DNA of 7,273 nucleotides from an uncultured Ruminococcus sp. (GTDB taxonomy: Bacteria > Bacillota > Clostridia > Oscillospirales > Acutalibacteraceae): contig CACZPV010000300.1 of the NCBI GenBank assembly GCA_902783065.1, forward strand, positions 1-7,273. Reading direction: 5' to 3'. Made by a program: the position numbers and the translations under genes. Below are positions 1 through 6,104 of this stretch, one piece after another (within the stretch, counting starts at the first letter, position 1; each line of letters begins with the position of its first letter). The notes under the pieces are model-generated. The model made no database searches. It saw only the letters and a program-made list of their open reading frames with translations, and was not told where the DNA came from.

Positions 1-356
1 ACCCACATTCTCGGATCACGCATAGGATCACTGAATTTATAAAGCTGTTCCAGATATATGTCATCAATACCTGTTTCTTCGCGTAATTCTCTTACGGCAG
101 CCTGTTCCGTTGTTTCATGAGGCTCAACAAAACCTCCCGGAAGTGCCCATAACCCCAGATACGGATGCCCTCCTCTTTTTATCAGGAGTATTTTCAGTTC
201 TTTTTCCGGCAGTTTGCGATAATTCTGAGTTTCCGTTTCCATTGCGGTAAGGATCACCATATCCACAGCGACGCTTGGTCTGGCATAATCGCCCGGTTTA
301 TACAATGCAAGAAATTCCTTCTCAGTCAAACCATTTTTATCTCTTAATTCCGACAT
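1..356 (-). CDS. Nudix hydrolase, 3' end cut off by the window edge
   Basis: The frame opens with ATG at 356-354 and stays open to the left edge, giving 118 complete codons without a stop, so the C-terminus is missing. An exact Nudix box (G-x5-E-x7-R-E-U-x-E-E-x-G-U) lies at residues 75-97, with G75, E81, R89, E90, E93, E94 and G96. This is the metal-binding catalytic helix that hydrolyses nucleoside diphosphates linked to another moiety. The N-terminal stretch around residues 19-35 (YKPGDYARPSVAVD) and the ALPGGFV run before the box resemble ADP-ribose-pyrophosphatase-like and NrtR-like Nudix proteins. A C-terminal winged helix, which would make it an NrtR-type regulator, cannot be checked because that part is outside the window. 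The start is supported by an AGGTGA ribosome site about 7 bases upstream and by a consensus promoter just behind it. It is probably a soluble cytoplasmic enzyme. The substrate is unknown. Confidence in the family is high and in the exact activity low. Confidence 0.93.
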   Translation of the reverse strand, partial: MSELRDKNGLTEKEFLALYKPGDYARPSVAVDMVILTAMETETQNYRKLPEKELKILLIKRGGHPYLGLWALPGGFVEPHETTEQAAVRELREETGIDDIYLEQLYKFSDPMRDPRMW

Positions 357-389
357 TCCATCACCTGTTAGTAGTTAATTAGCAATAAC

Positions 390-418
390 ATTATACACCT
401 CTTTTTTTTGTTTGTCAA
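390..418 (-). promoter_or_regulatory. Consensus vegetative promoter for the Nudix gene
   Basis: Read on the minus strand, TTGACA (418-413) is followed by a 17-base spacer and TATAAT (395-390). Both hexamers match the sigma-70/sigma-A consensus exactly and the spacing is ideal. Transcription would start near position 383, giving a leader of about 27 bases that contains the AGGTGA ribosome site before the ATG at 356. The promoter separates the Nudix gene from the upstream flippase gene on the same strand and predicts strong, mainly constitutive expression unless a repressor acts. No operator-like dyad is evident over it. Confidence 0.85.
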
Positions 419-460
419 ATCAGCTCCGAAACGCATTTTCCTGCATCTTCCTGCATTTCT

Positions 461-503
461 CTGGGGGAAACCCTTTGTTTAAAAACAAAGGGTCATCCCC
501 CAG
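461..503. repeat. Long imperfect palindrome, possibly a dispersed hairpin repeat
   Basis: CTGGGGGA (461-468) pairs with TCCCCCAG (496-503). Inside it, ACCCTTTGTT (470-479) pairs with AACAAAGGGT (484-493) around a 4-base loop. The two stems, 8 and 10 bp, are separated only by a small internal loop, giving an almost continuous hairpin. On the plus strand it is not followed by a T-run. Hairpins of this kind are often dispersed intergenic repeats in clostridial genomes, but only one copy is visible here, so repeat status is an inference. The structure excludes the smaller terminator-like hairpin that shares its right half. Confidence 0.6.
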
Positions 504-510
504 ACCCCTT
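481..510 (-). terminator. Probable intrinsic terminator downstream of the flippase gene
   Basis: On the minus strand, about 30 bases past the flippase stop codon, GGGTC (507-503) and GACCC (494-490) form a stem around an 8-base loop. Flanking AAA and TTT extend it to about 8 bp with one bulged G. It is followed by the T-rich tract TTTGTTTTT (489-481). The orientation and position suit termination of the flippase transcript before the separate Nudix promoter. The core stem is short, and a longer competing hairpin overlaps it (461-503), so termination strength is uncertain. Confidence 0.5.
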
Positions 511-538
511 TTCTGAAAAAACTAAAACTTAAATTTAA

Positions 539-1870
539 TCAGCATGATTCAGGAGTTAAATAATTCAGATCACATTTGTTTACCACGCTAAGTAATTTCC
601 ATAGGCTTAGTGTTACATTAATCAGCTCTCCAAAGAGAATGATTACAATTACTCCCGCTGCACCGTACAGAGGAATCAGCGTCAAAGCCATGATAACACG
701 CAAAACTGACTCAATCATGTTGATATGGAAGTAGCTTTTCTGACAATCCAGTCCTTTCAGCATACCATCAACGGCACTGTCCAGATATGACAGTGGAATC
801 AAAGGGGCAAGTACACGTATAAAAAAAGCAGCTTTTGACGGAAAACCCAAAGCTGAGGCAATTATTTCCGGAAAAAACAAAAACGGCAATGTTGTTATGA
901 GCGAATAAGCGATGGTGACTTTCAACATCTTTTTGGAAATACGCATAATGCTCTTGTGATGACCAAGAGCATTTTCTCTTGAAAGCTCCGTAACAATCAA
1001 CTGTGAAAAAGGAATGATGAGTACAGAAGGAAAAAGCACGCACGGCAAAGCCATACCGCTTATTATGCCGTATTCGGCAAGTGCATTTTCCTGATCAGCA
1101 CCACAAAGCATAAGACCCGCAGGTATCAGACTGTTTTCTACAGCAGAAAGGGCGCTTCTCAGACCGGCGCTTGCTGTACACGGAACTGCAATAGGTGAAG
1201 CAAGACGAAATAGCTGCGTTACTTTTTCAGGCGGTTCAGTTGTTCTCCTGTCAGCAATCCATAGAATAATACAATAAATAAATGAAATAACTTCTGCGCA
1301 GGTGGTTGCAAGCGCTGCACAAAGCAGCGGAGAGATTCCTGCGGGTTCCAGATAATCAAATGCAGCAAAAAATACTGTTATTTCCGAAAGCTGTTCAAGA
1401 AGCTGTTCGGCAGCTGTGCGTAAAATGCAGCGCTTGGCAGTAAAATACCCTCTCAGAGCAGCCGAAAAGGCAGCAAACGGCAGTGATAAAGCTAGAATTC
1501 TGACTGCACCGACAGATCCCTGTCCTAAAAATCCCGTTGGCAGAAAAAATGAAAGTAAAATCATTCCGCCGCACAGAATTGTTCCTGATAGAAAGCCAAA
1601 CAATATGGTTTTGTCACGAATATAACTTGCTTTGCGACATTCTCCGGCAGCAAGAAAGTCTCCGGCAAGACGTGTTGCGGTAACGGAAAGTCCCGAAGTG
1701 ACAAGCAGAAAAAAAAATGTATAAAGACTAACCGTAAGCCGATATCTTCCGAGCATTTCTGCTCCCATTACTGAGGCAGCTCTGACCCCGAAAGCCATTC
1801 CAATGGCTCGGATTATCAATGAGGAAAGTGACAGTATAATTACGTTTTTTATAAAAAGCTGTTTTTTCAT
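539..1870 (-). CDS. MOP-superfamily flippase, SpoVB/Wzx-like membrane protein
   Basis: This is a complete 443-residue protein, almost wholly hydrophobic, with about 12 candidate membrane helices judged by eye (for example near residues 9-30, 43-66, 88-112, 121-142, 185-206, 268-292, 319-341 and 388-430). SpoVB and Wzx-type polysaccharide transporters of the MOP (MATE-like) exporter superfamily share its features: a short basic N-terminus, the RGYFTAKR-type motif at about 140-147 followed by a Q/E-rich helix (155-163), the VENSLIP motif at 244-250, and the YGIISGMALP stretch at 267-276. Such proteins flip lipid-linked glycans or envelope precursors across the cytoplasmic membrane. The protein is somewhat shorter than typical SpoVB (about 500 residues or more). 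No glycosyltransferase or sporulation gene is adjacent, so neither cargo nor a sporulation role can be assigned. The ATG is preceded by GGAG with a 7-base spacer. It is transcribed divergently from the ABC exporter operon. Confidence 0.85.
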   Translation of the reverse strand: MKKQLFIKNVIILSLSSLIIRAIGMAFGVRAASVMGAEMLGRYRLTVSLYTFFFLLVTSGLSVTATRLAGDFLAAGECRKASYIRDKTILFGFLSGTILCGGMILLSFFLPTGFLGQGSVGAVRILALSLPFAAFSAALRGYFTAKRCILRTAAEQLLEQLSEITVFFAAFDYLEPAGISPLLCAALATTCAEVISFIYCIILWIADRRTTEPPEKVTQLFRLASPIAVPCTASAGLRSALSAVENSLIPAGLMLCGADQENALAEYGIISGMALPCVLFPSVLIIPFSQLIVTELSRENALGHHKSIMRISKKMLKVTIAYSLITTLPFLFFPEIIASALGFPSKAAFFIRVLAPLIPLSYLDSAVDGMLKGLDCQKSYFHINMIESVLRVIMALTLIPLYGAAGVIVIILFGELINVTLSLWKLLSVVNKCDLNYLTPESC

Positions 1871-1915
1871 AGATGTTCTCCATAAGTGATTGACGGAATC
1901 CGGACGATGTTGTAA

Positions 1916-1947
1916 AATATAATCATACAGCTGTTATCTGAAGCTGT
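1916..1947 (-). promoter_or_regulatory. Possible flippase promoter with an adjacent dyad
   Basis: On the minus strand a TATATT hexamer (1921-1916, 5 of 6 matches to the -10 consensus) lies about 45 bases upstream of the flippase ATG. No good -35 box sits at the expected distance. Where a -35 and spacer would be, there is a dyad ACAGCT-N9-AGCTGT (1927-1932 and 1942-1947). A promoter with a poor -35 and an overlapping dyad is the usual arrangement of a regulated promoter, but a 6-bp dyad can easily occur by chance. This is a weak call. Confidence 0.25.
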
Positions 1948-2068
1948 GAAACACGGTAGTGATTATCAGTAAAGGTGCAATTGTATCAGTATCTTTTATT
2001 GAGAATCTGACATTTATGAAATCACCTGCCAACATAACGCTGAACTCTTACCAATACCCTCAGCCATT

Positions 2069-2097
2069 CAGACTGAAACAATTATTTCAGTTGTCTG
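2069..2097. repeat. Inverted repeat in the divergent spacer
   Basis: CAGACTGAAA (2069-2078) pairs with TTTCAG (2085-2090) and TCTG (2094-2097), giving a 10-bp stem with a 3-base bulge and a 6-base loop (CAATTA). There is no T-tract after it on either strand, so it is not a standard terminator. It could be an operator or a structured leader element. Confidence 0.4.
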
Positions 2098-2173
2098 CTA
2101 TTGTTGATTCTTGACAATGTTGAATTATCAAAAAGCCTGACACACGGGTGTAAAGTATGAATAACTGAAACAG

Positions 2174-2256
2174 AGCGGAGCGTAAGCGAGCGACTATCGC
2201 GTTTTGGCTCCGGCGGCTCGCCGGGCGGCGTGCTCGCTTACTTTTTCGAAACCGCT
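2174..2256. repeat. GC-rich compound inverted repeat with nested hairpins
   Basis: Perfect 10-bp arms GTAAGCGAGC (2182-2191) and GCTCGCTTAC (2232-2241) enclose 40 bases. Inside is a perfect hairpin CCGGCG-GCT-CGCCGG (2210-2224). A small GCGA-CTA-TCGC hairpin (2190-2200) overlaps the left arm. Outer AGCGG (2174-2178) and CCGCT (2252-2256) can extend the fold. On the plus strand the long stem is followed directly by TTTTT (2242-2246), like an intrinsic terminator with an oversized loop. The segment is far richer in G and C than the surrounding DNA. It may be a dispersed structured repeat, a leader attenuator of the exporter operon, or a small RNA 3' end. The sequence alone does not decide between them. 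Confidence 0.55.
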
Positions 2257-2271
2257 GCTTTTAAACGTACC

Positions 2272-2288
2272 GCCAGCGAGACGCTGGC
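2272..2288. repeat. Perfect 7-bp hairpin with a 3-base loop
   Basis: GCCAGCG (2272-2278) and CGCTGGC (2282-2288) pair perfectly around AGA. The hairpin lies 16 bases past the compound GC-rich element and 94 bases before the exporter start, with no T-run following. It is probably part of the same structured segment. Confidence 0.45.
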
Positions 2289-2382
2289 AGCCTGTAATAA
2301 GATGAACCCATAAGGTCTTTCTTTACTGATTCATCAAGGTAACTTCACAGATTTAGTTTATAAAAATTGAAAGGATGATTGC

Positions 2383-4095
2383 ATGTTTAAGCTCAGGCGC
2401 TTTTTAAAGGACTATATCGTATTACTGATTATCGGTCCTTTATGCAAGCTTACCGAAGCTGTTCTGGAACTTTTTATTCCGTTGGTAACGGCGGATATTA
2501 TCGATAACGGCGTACACAAAGGTGATGCTTCCTATGTTCTGAGCCACGGAGCACTGATGGTGCTGATGGGGGCACTTGGTCTTTGCTTTGCATTGGTTTG
2601 TCAGAAATCGGCTTCGATTACATCACAGGGATTTGGTACTAAGCTTCGAAACGCTATGTTCAGGCATATTAATACGCTGTCCCATGCAGAACTTGATAAA
2701 ATAGGCACGCCCTCACTTATTACAAGAATGACAAGTGATATAAATCAATTACAGGTAGCAGTCGCAATGCTGATCAGATTGGTGATCCGTGCGCCTTTTC
2801 TGGTTATCGGCGCTCTTGTTATGGCATGCACAATTGACCTTAAAATGTCGCTGATTTTCTTTATTTCATCGCCTCTGATAGCTCTTGTTTTGTACATAGT
2901 AATGAACCGCTCTGTACCTTTTTTTAAGGATATGCAGAAAAAACTGGATAAGGTATCTCTGCTTTCCAGAGAAAACCTTTCCGGAAATCGTGTAATACGT
3001 GCCTTTAACAAACAAAATGAAGATGAAAATAACTTCGAAAAGGCTAACAGTGAGCTGACAGAAACATCTGTACGTGTAGGAAGAATTTCAGCATTACTCA
3101 GTCCTGTCACATATATTATTGCACAGGCAGCTATTATTGCTATTGTATGGTTTGGTTCGGTAAGTGTTAATTCCGGAGGTCTTCAGACGGGTGAGATTAT
3201 TGCTCTGGTCAATTATATGACACAGATACTTCTTGCTATGATTGTTGTTTCCAATCTGGTTGTGATTTTTACAAAGGCATTTGCCAGCGCATCAAGAATC
3301 AATGAGGTGTTTGATACACAGCCTTCTGTGACCGAAAAAACGGGCGGATATATAGGTATTGACCAATCGGCTCCGGCGGTGGAGTTCCGTCATGTTTCTT
3401 TTGGTTACGGTGACGGCGGAAACGCCCTGAAAGATATTTCTTTTGTAGCCGACCGCGGAAAGACAATTGGTATTATCGGCGGTACCGGTTCCGGAAAAAC
3501 TACACTTGTAAATCTTATTCCCAGATTTTATGATCCCCGTGAAGGCGAAATTCTTGTAAGCGGAACAGATGTCAGAGAATTTCCTTTTTCCCAGCTCCGT
3601 CAGGAAATGGGAATTGTTCCTCAGAAGGCTGTACTGCAAAGCGGCACAATCCGCTCCAATTTGCTTTGGGGTGATACAGATGCAGATGAAAAACAGATGA
3701 TTAAAGCGTTAAAAATGTCGCAGGCTTACGAATTTGTATCAAAGCTTCCTGAAGGGATCGACAGTGAAGTCACAGCCGGAGGCACGAATTTTTCAGGCGG
3801 TCAGCGTCAGCGTCTGACTATTGCACGTGCGCTGGTGAGAAACCCGAAACTTCTTATACTGGATGACAGTGCAAGTGCTCTGGATATGGCAACTGATGCG
3901 GCTCTGCGCAGCGAACTGGCTAAAATAGAGGGAATGACAGTTTTTATTATTTCTCAAAGAGTGGCTGCCGTCAAAAATTCAGATCGTATACTGGTACTTG
4001 AAAATGCTGAGCTTATCGGACAGGGAACCCATGAACAGCTGAAAGAGAACTGCGAACTTTATCGTGAAATATGTGTATCACAGGGAATAGAATAG
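2383..4095 (+). CDS. ABC exporter half-transporter, degenerate-site subunit (BmrC/TM287-like)
   Basis: This 570-residue protein is a membrane domain fused to an ATPase domain, the usual size for a type IV ABC exporter half. About six membrane helices occupy residues 10-300. The opening LELFIPLVTADIIDNGVHKGD region (28-48) is typical of the TM287/BmrC subgroup. The ATPase domain shows an A-loop Tyr342, Walker A GGTGSGKTT (366-374, K372), Q-loop Gln414, signature FSGGQ (470-474), Walker B LLILD (490-494) and D-loop (496-501). The position after Walker B is Asp495 instead of the catalytic Glu, and the switch residue is Gln525 instead of His. In heterodimeric exporters these changes mark the subunit that supplies the Walker motifs of the non-hydrolysing ATP site. 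The protein should work only with the product of the next gene, in the cytoplasmic membrane. Substrate is unknown; drugs, lipids or peptides are all possible. The ATG follows a GAAAGGA ribosome site at about 7 bases. Confidence 0.95.
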   Translation: MFKLRRFLKDYIVLLIIGPLCKLTEAVLELFIPLVTADIIDNGVHKGDASYVLSHGALMVLMGALGLCFALVCQKSASITSQGFGTKLRNAMFRHINTLSHAELDKIGTPSLITRMTSDINQLQVAVAMLIRLVIRAPFLVIGALVMACTIDLKMSLIFFISSPLIALVLYIVMNRSVPFFKDMQKKLDKVSLLSRENLSGNRVIRAFNKQNEDENNFEKANSELTETSVRVGRISALLSPVTYIIAQAAIIAIVWFGSVSVNSGGLQTGEIIALVNYMTQILLAMIVVSNLVVIFTKAFASASRINEVFDTQPSVTEKTGGYIGIDQSAPAVEFRHVSFGYGDGGNALKDISFVADRGKTIGIIGGTGSGKTTLVNLIPRFYDPREGEILVSGTDVREFPFSQLRQEMGIVPQKAVLQSGTIRSNLLWGDTDADEKQMIKALKMSQAYEFVSKLPEGIDSEVTAGGTNFSGGQRQRLTIARALVRNPKLLILDDSASALDMATDAALRSELAKIEGMTVFIISQRVAAVKNSDRILVLENAELIGQGTHEQLKENCELYREICVSQGIE

Positions 4096-4115
4096 CGGAT
4101 TAAAATCGACGGTTT

Positions 4116-4121
4116 AAGGAG
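4116..4121 (+). promoter_or_regulatory. Ribosome binding site fixing a GTG start
   Basis: AAGGAG lies 9 bases before the GTG at 4131, in the 35-base gap after the first exporter gene. It supports GTG as the true start of the second subunit and indicates translation independent of the upstream gene, although the two are almost certainly co-transcribed. Confidence 0.8.
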
Positions 4122-4130
4122 AGTGTTTTT

Positions 4131-5891
4131 GTGAAGAAAAGCAAAAGAAAGAAAATAGAAGAAAATACGCTTCTCAGACTGCTGCGATTCTGTAAGCCTT
4201 ATATCGGACAAATTATTGCTGCGTTGATTTTTGCCGTCTTTTATGTTGCTTTGAATCTGACAGCTCCGATTCTCGTGGGCTATGCAATCGATAATGCAGT
4301 TTCTCCGGGACAGGTAGATTTTGCTGCTGTAGGAAGTCTGCTGCTTGGAACTGCGGCTGCTGCTGTGTGTTCGGGAGTATTTCAGTGGCTGATGAATATG
4401 TGTACCAATTCGGTCGTGTATTTTACGGTTCGTGATATCAGAAGATTGATATACCATAAATGGAGCAGTGTGCCTCTGTCAGTAATCGATACAACTCCTC
4501 ACGGAGATCTTATCAGCCGTATGGTCAATGATGCGGATAGTGTCGGAGATGGATTGATGCAGGGAATAACACAGCTTTTTTCGGGAATCGTGATGATTGT
4601 TTGCACCCTCGGATTCATGCTGTTTATCAATGCTTATATTGCTCTGGCAGTTGTGATTATCACTCCGCTGTCCATGTTTGTTGCAGCGTTTATTACCAGT
4701 ATTTCCCGCAGACAGTTTATAAGACAGTCTGAAATACAGGGCGAAATCAGCTCTTATATTGATGAATATGTGGGTCAGCAAAAGCTTGTTAAATCTTTCA
4801 GCTATGAACAGAACTCTATAGAAAATTTTGCTGAAATTAACGAACGTCTGCGGGTGTGCGGTCAGAAATCACAATGGTATTCTTCTCTTGCTAATCCAAG
4901 CACGAGATTTGTCAACAGTCTTGTTACCTCGGCGGTCACTATATTAGGCTCTCTGAGCGTAATAGGCGGAACAATGACAGTCGGGAGTATTGCAACTTTT
5001 ATTACATATGCAAACCAGTATACCAAGCCGTTTAATGAAGTTACGGGAGTGATTCCTCAGATACAGGCGGCAATGGCAGGTGCAGGAAGAATCTTTGAAT
5101 TTCTTGACAGCGAGGATATGAGTAAAGAACCGGATTATAATGAAGAAAACCGCTGCTTTAAGGGAAACATTGACATTGAAAATGTATTTTTTTCATATAC
5201 ACCGCAGAAGAAACTGATCACGGATTTTACACTTCATGTCAAAGCCGGACAGCGAATTGCCATTGTAGGTCCCACAGGCTGCGGCAAAACCACACTTATT
5301 AATTTGCTGATGCGGTTTTATGATATCAACAGCGGCTCAATCAGAATAGACGGAAAAAGTATTTATGATATGTCAAGAAGTGATCTGCGCAGTAATTATG
5401 GAATGGTATTGCAGGACAGCTGGCTCTATAATGCGAGCGTACGTGACAACATTGCTTATGGCAAACCGCATGCATCTTTGGAAGAAGTTCGTGCAGTTGC
5501 AAAGAAGGCATATATACATCATTTTATCGAGCGTTTGCCGCAAGGATATGATACCGTGATTACAGAGGAGGGGGCAAATCTTTCGCAAGGTCAAAGGCAG
5601 CTTATTTGTATTGCAAGGGTGATGCTTTGTAATCCTCCGATGCTTATTCTTGACGAAGCGACCAGTTCTATTGATACAAGAACAGAAATAAGGGTTCAGA
5701 AGGCATTTGCTGAAATGATGAAAGGCAGAACCAGTTTTATTGTGGCACATCGTCTTTCTACAATCAAGGAGGCTGATATAATTCTGGTGATGAAGGATGG
5801 TAATATTATCGAACAGGGCAGTCACGAGGAACTTATGGGTTACGGCGGATTTTACAGTCAACTGTATAACAGCCAGTTTTCAAAAAAATAG
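4131..5891 (+). CDS. ABC exporter half-transporter, consensus-site subunit (BmrD/TM288-like)
   Basis: This 586-residue protein starts at GTG and has the same membrane-ATPase layout as the gene before it. A basic N-terminus (residues 2-8) precedes about six membrane helices (roughly 24-300). The ATPase domain shows A-loop Tyr356, Walker A GPTGCGKTT (380-388, K386; Cys384 where Ser is common), Q-loop Gln428, Walker B MLILDE (504-509) with the normal catalytic Glu509, and switch His540 in FIVAHR. The signature is LSQGQ (484-488) instead of LSGGQ. The altered signature completes the degenerate site with Walker A/B of the first subunit, while Glu509 and His540 pair with that subunit's FSGGQ to form the hydrolysing site. 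The gene lies 35 bases downstream on the same strand, so the two form an operon encoding one heterodimeric exporter. The arrangement matches TM287/288, LmrCD and BmrCD, several of which export drugs. The actual cargo here is not shown by the sequence. Confidence 0.95.
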   Translation: MKKSKRKKIEENTLLRLLRFCKPYIGQIIAALIFAVFYVALNLTAPILVGYAIDNAVSPGQVDFAAVGSLLLGTAAAAVCSGVFQWLMNMCTNSVVYFTVRDIRRLIYHKWSSVPLSVIDTTPHGDLISRMVNDADSVGDGLMQGITQLFSGIVMIVCTLGFMLFINAYIALAVVIITPLSMFVAAFITSISRRQFIRQSEIQGEISSYIDEYVGQQKLVKSFSYEQNSIENFAEINERLRVCGQKSQWYSSLANPSTRFVNSLVTSAVTILGSLSVIGGTMTVGSIATFITYANQYTKPFNEVTGVIPQIQAAMAGAGRIFEFLDSEDMSKEPDYNEENRCFKGNIDIENVFFSYTPQKKLITDFTLHVKAGQRIAIVGPTGCGKTTLINLLMRFYDINSGSIRIDGKSIYDMSRSDLRSNYGMVLQDSWLYNASVRDNIAYGKPHASLEEVRAVAKKAYIHHFIERLPQGYDTVITEEGANLSQGQRQLICIARVMLCNPPMLILDEATSSIDTRTEIRVQKAFAEMMKGRTSFIVAHRLSTIKEADIILVMKDGNIIEQGSHEELMGYGGFYSQLYNSQFSKK

Positions 5892-5909
5892 CCGATTGTA
5901 AAAAGGCTA

Positions 5910-5940
5910 GGGTTTGTGTCGCCGCAGGCGGCACAAACCC
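5910..5940 (+). terminator. Strong 14-bp hairpin after the exporter operon
   Basis: Bases 5910-5923 pair with 5927-5940 over 14 bp with a single T-G wobble and a GCA loop, starting 19 bases after the exporter stop codon. The position suits a transcript end, but on the plus strand it is followed by CGCCCCGAAA and not by a T-run. On the minus strand, TTTTT occurs six bases after the stem. It may be a weak or factor-assisted terminator, an mRNA 3'-end stabiliser, or a dispersed palindromic repeat. The structure is certain and the function is not. Confidence 0.45.
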
Positions 5941-6090
5941 CGCCCCGAAAGTACAAAAGTAATTGTTTTTAACGCAAAAGCTGCGAAAATGACGGATTAC
6001 AGCGAAGAAAAATTGTAAAACACGATATTAAAAACTGCATGAGTAAAGGAATTTCAGACTTTTAAAATCGACTGGATTATTTCAGAATAT

Positions 6091-6097
6091 AAGGAGG
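6091..6097 (+). promoter_or_regulatory. Full-consensus ribosome binding site of the deaminase gene
   Basis: AAGGAGG, a perfect match to the anti-Shine-Dalgarno sequence, lies 7 bases before ATG 6105. It fixes the start and predicts efficient translation. Confidence 0.85.
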
Positions 6098-6104
6098 CGT
6101 TCTG

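Larger units (their letters stand above)
1871..2382. other. Divergent intergenic region of 512 bases, no protein gene seen
   Basis: This stretch separates the minus-strand flippase from the plus-strand exporter operon. Neither strand carries an open frame with a ribosome site that looks like a gene; only mini-frames occur, such as seven codons at 2117-2140 and three codons at 2157-2168. It contains a dyad near the flippase start (1927-1947), a bulged hairpin (2069-2097), a GC-rich compound inverted repeat (2174-2256) and a perfect 7-bp hairpin (2272-2288). A TTGACA hexamer occurs at 2111-2116 but has no acceptable -10 box 16-18 bases downstream. TATAAA at 2359-2364 is too close to the exporter ribosome site (from about 2370) to be a normal -10. 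I could not place a convincing promoter for the exporter operon, and I recognise no known riboswitch or T-box core. Confidence 0.7.

Noticed and set aside
165..347. 60-codon open frame on the plus strand
   Set aside because: It lies opposite the Nudix gene, whose catalytic box is intact on the other strand, and its product resembles no protein family.
768..1625. Open frames within the flippase gene in other frames (768-1043 minus, 1416-1625 plus)
   Set aside because: They are shadows of a complete gene with family motifs; they lack ribosome sites and plausible products.
2359..2364. TATAAA as a -10 box for the exporter operon
   Set aside because: No -35 box sits 16-18 bases upstream, and the implied start would fall on the ribosome site.
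1871..2382. Riboswitch, T-box, tRNA or CRISPR array in the large spacer
   Set aside because: No T-box core, cloverleaf, regularly spaced direct repeats or recognisable riboswitch core was found by reading.
2745..3639. Minus-strand frames opposite the first exporter gene (2745-3110 and 3292-3639)
   Set aside because: They lie opposite strongly conserved ABC membrane and ATPase sequence and their translations look random.
4059..5861. Frames overlapping the second exporter gene (4059-4457, 4479-4781 and 5373-5861 minus; 5365-5559 plus)
   Set aside because: They overlap the transporter gene with intact motifs. The 162-codon minus frame is long but rich in Cys, His and Asn in no recognisable pattern and has no ribosome site.
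4100..6072. The 11-mer TTAAAATCGAC upstream of both the second exporter gene (4100-4110) and the deaminase gene (6062-6072)
   Set aside because: It suggested a shared regulatory motif, but several 11-base matches are expected by chance in a 7-kb AT-rich window, and the first copy lies inside an operon.
6051..6086. Direct repeat ATTTCAGA (6051-6058 and 6079-6086) before the deaminase gene
   Set aside because: Two 8-base copies in AT-rich DNA are not significant and no third copy or dyad supports a binding site.
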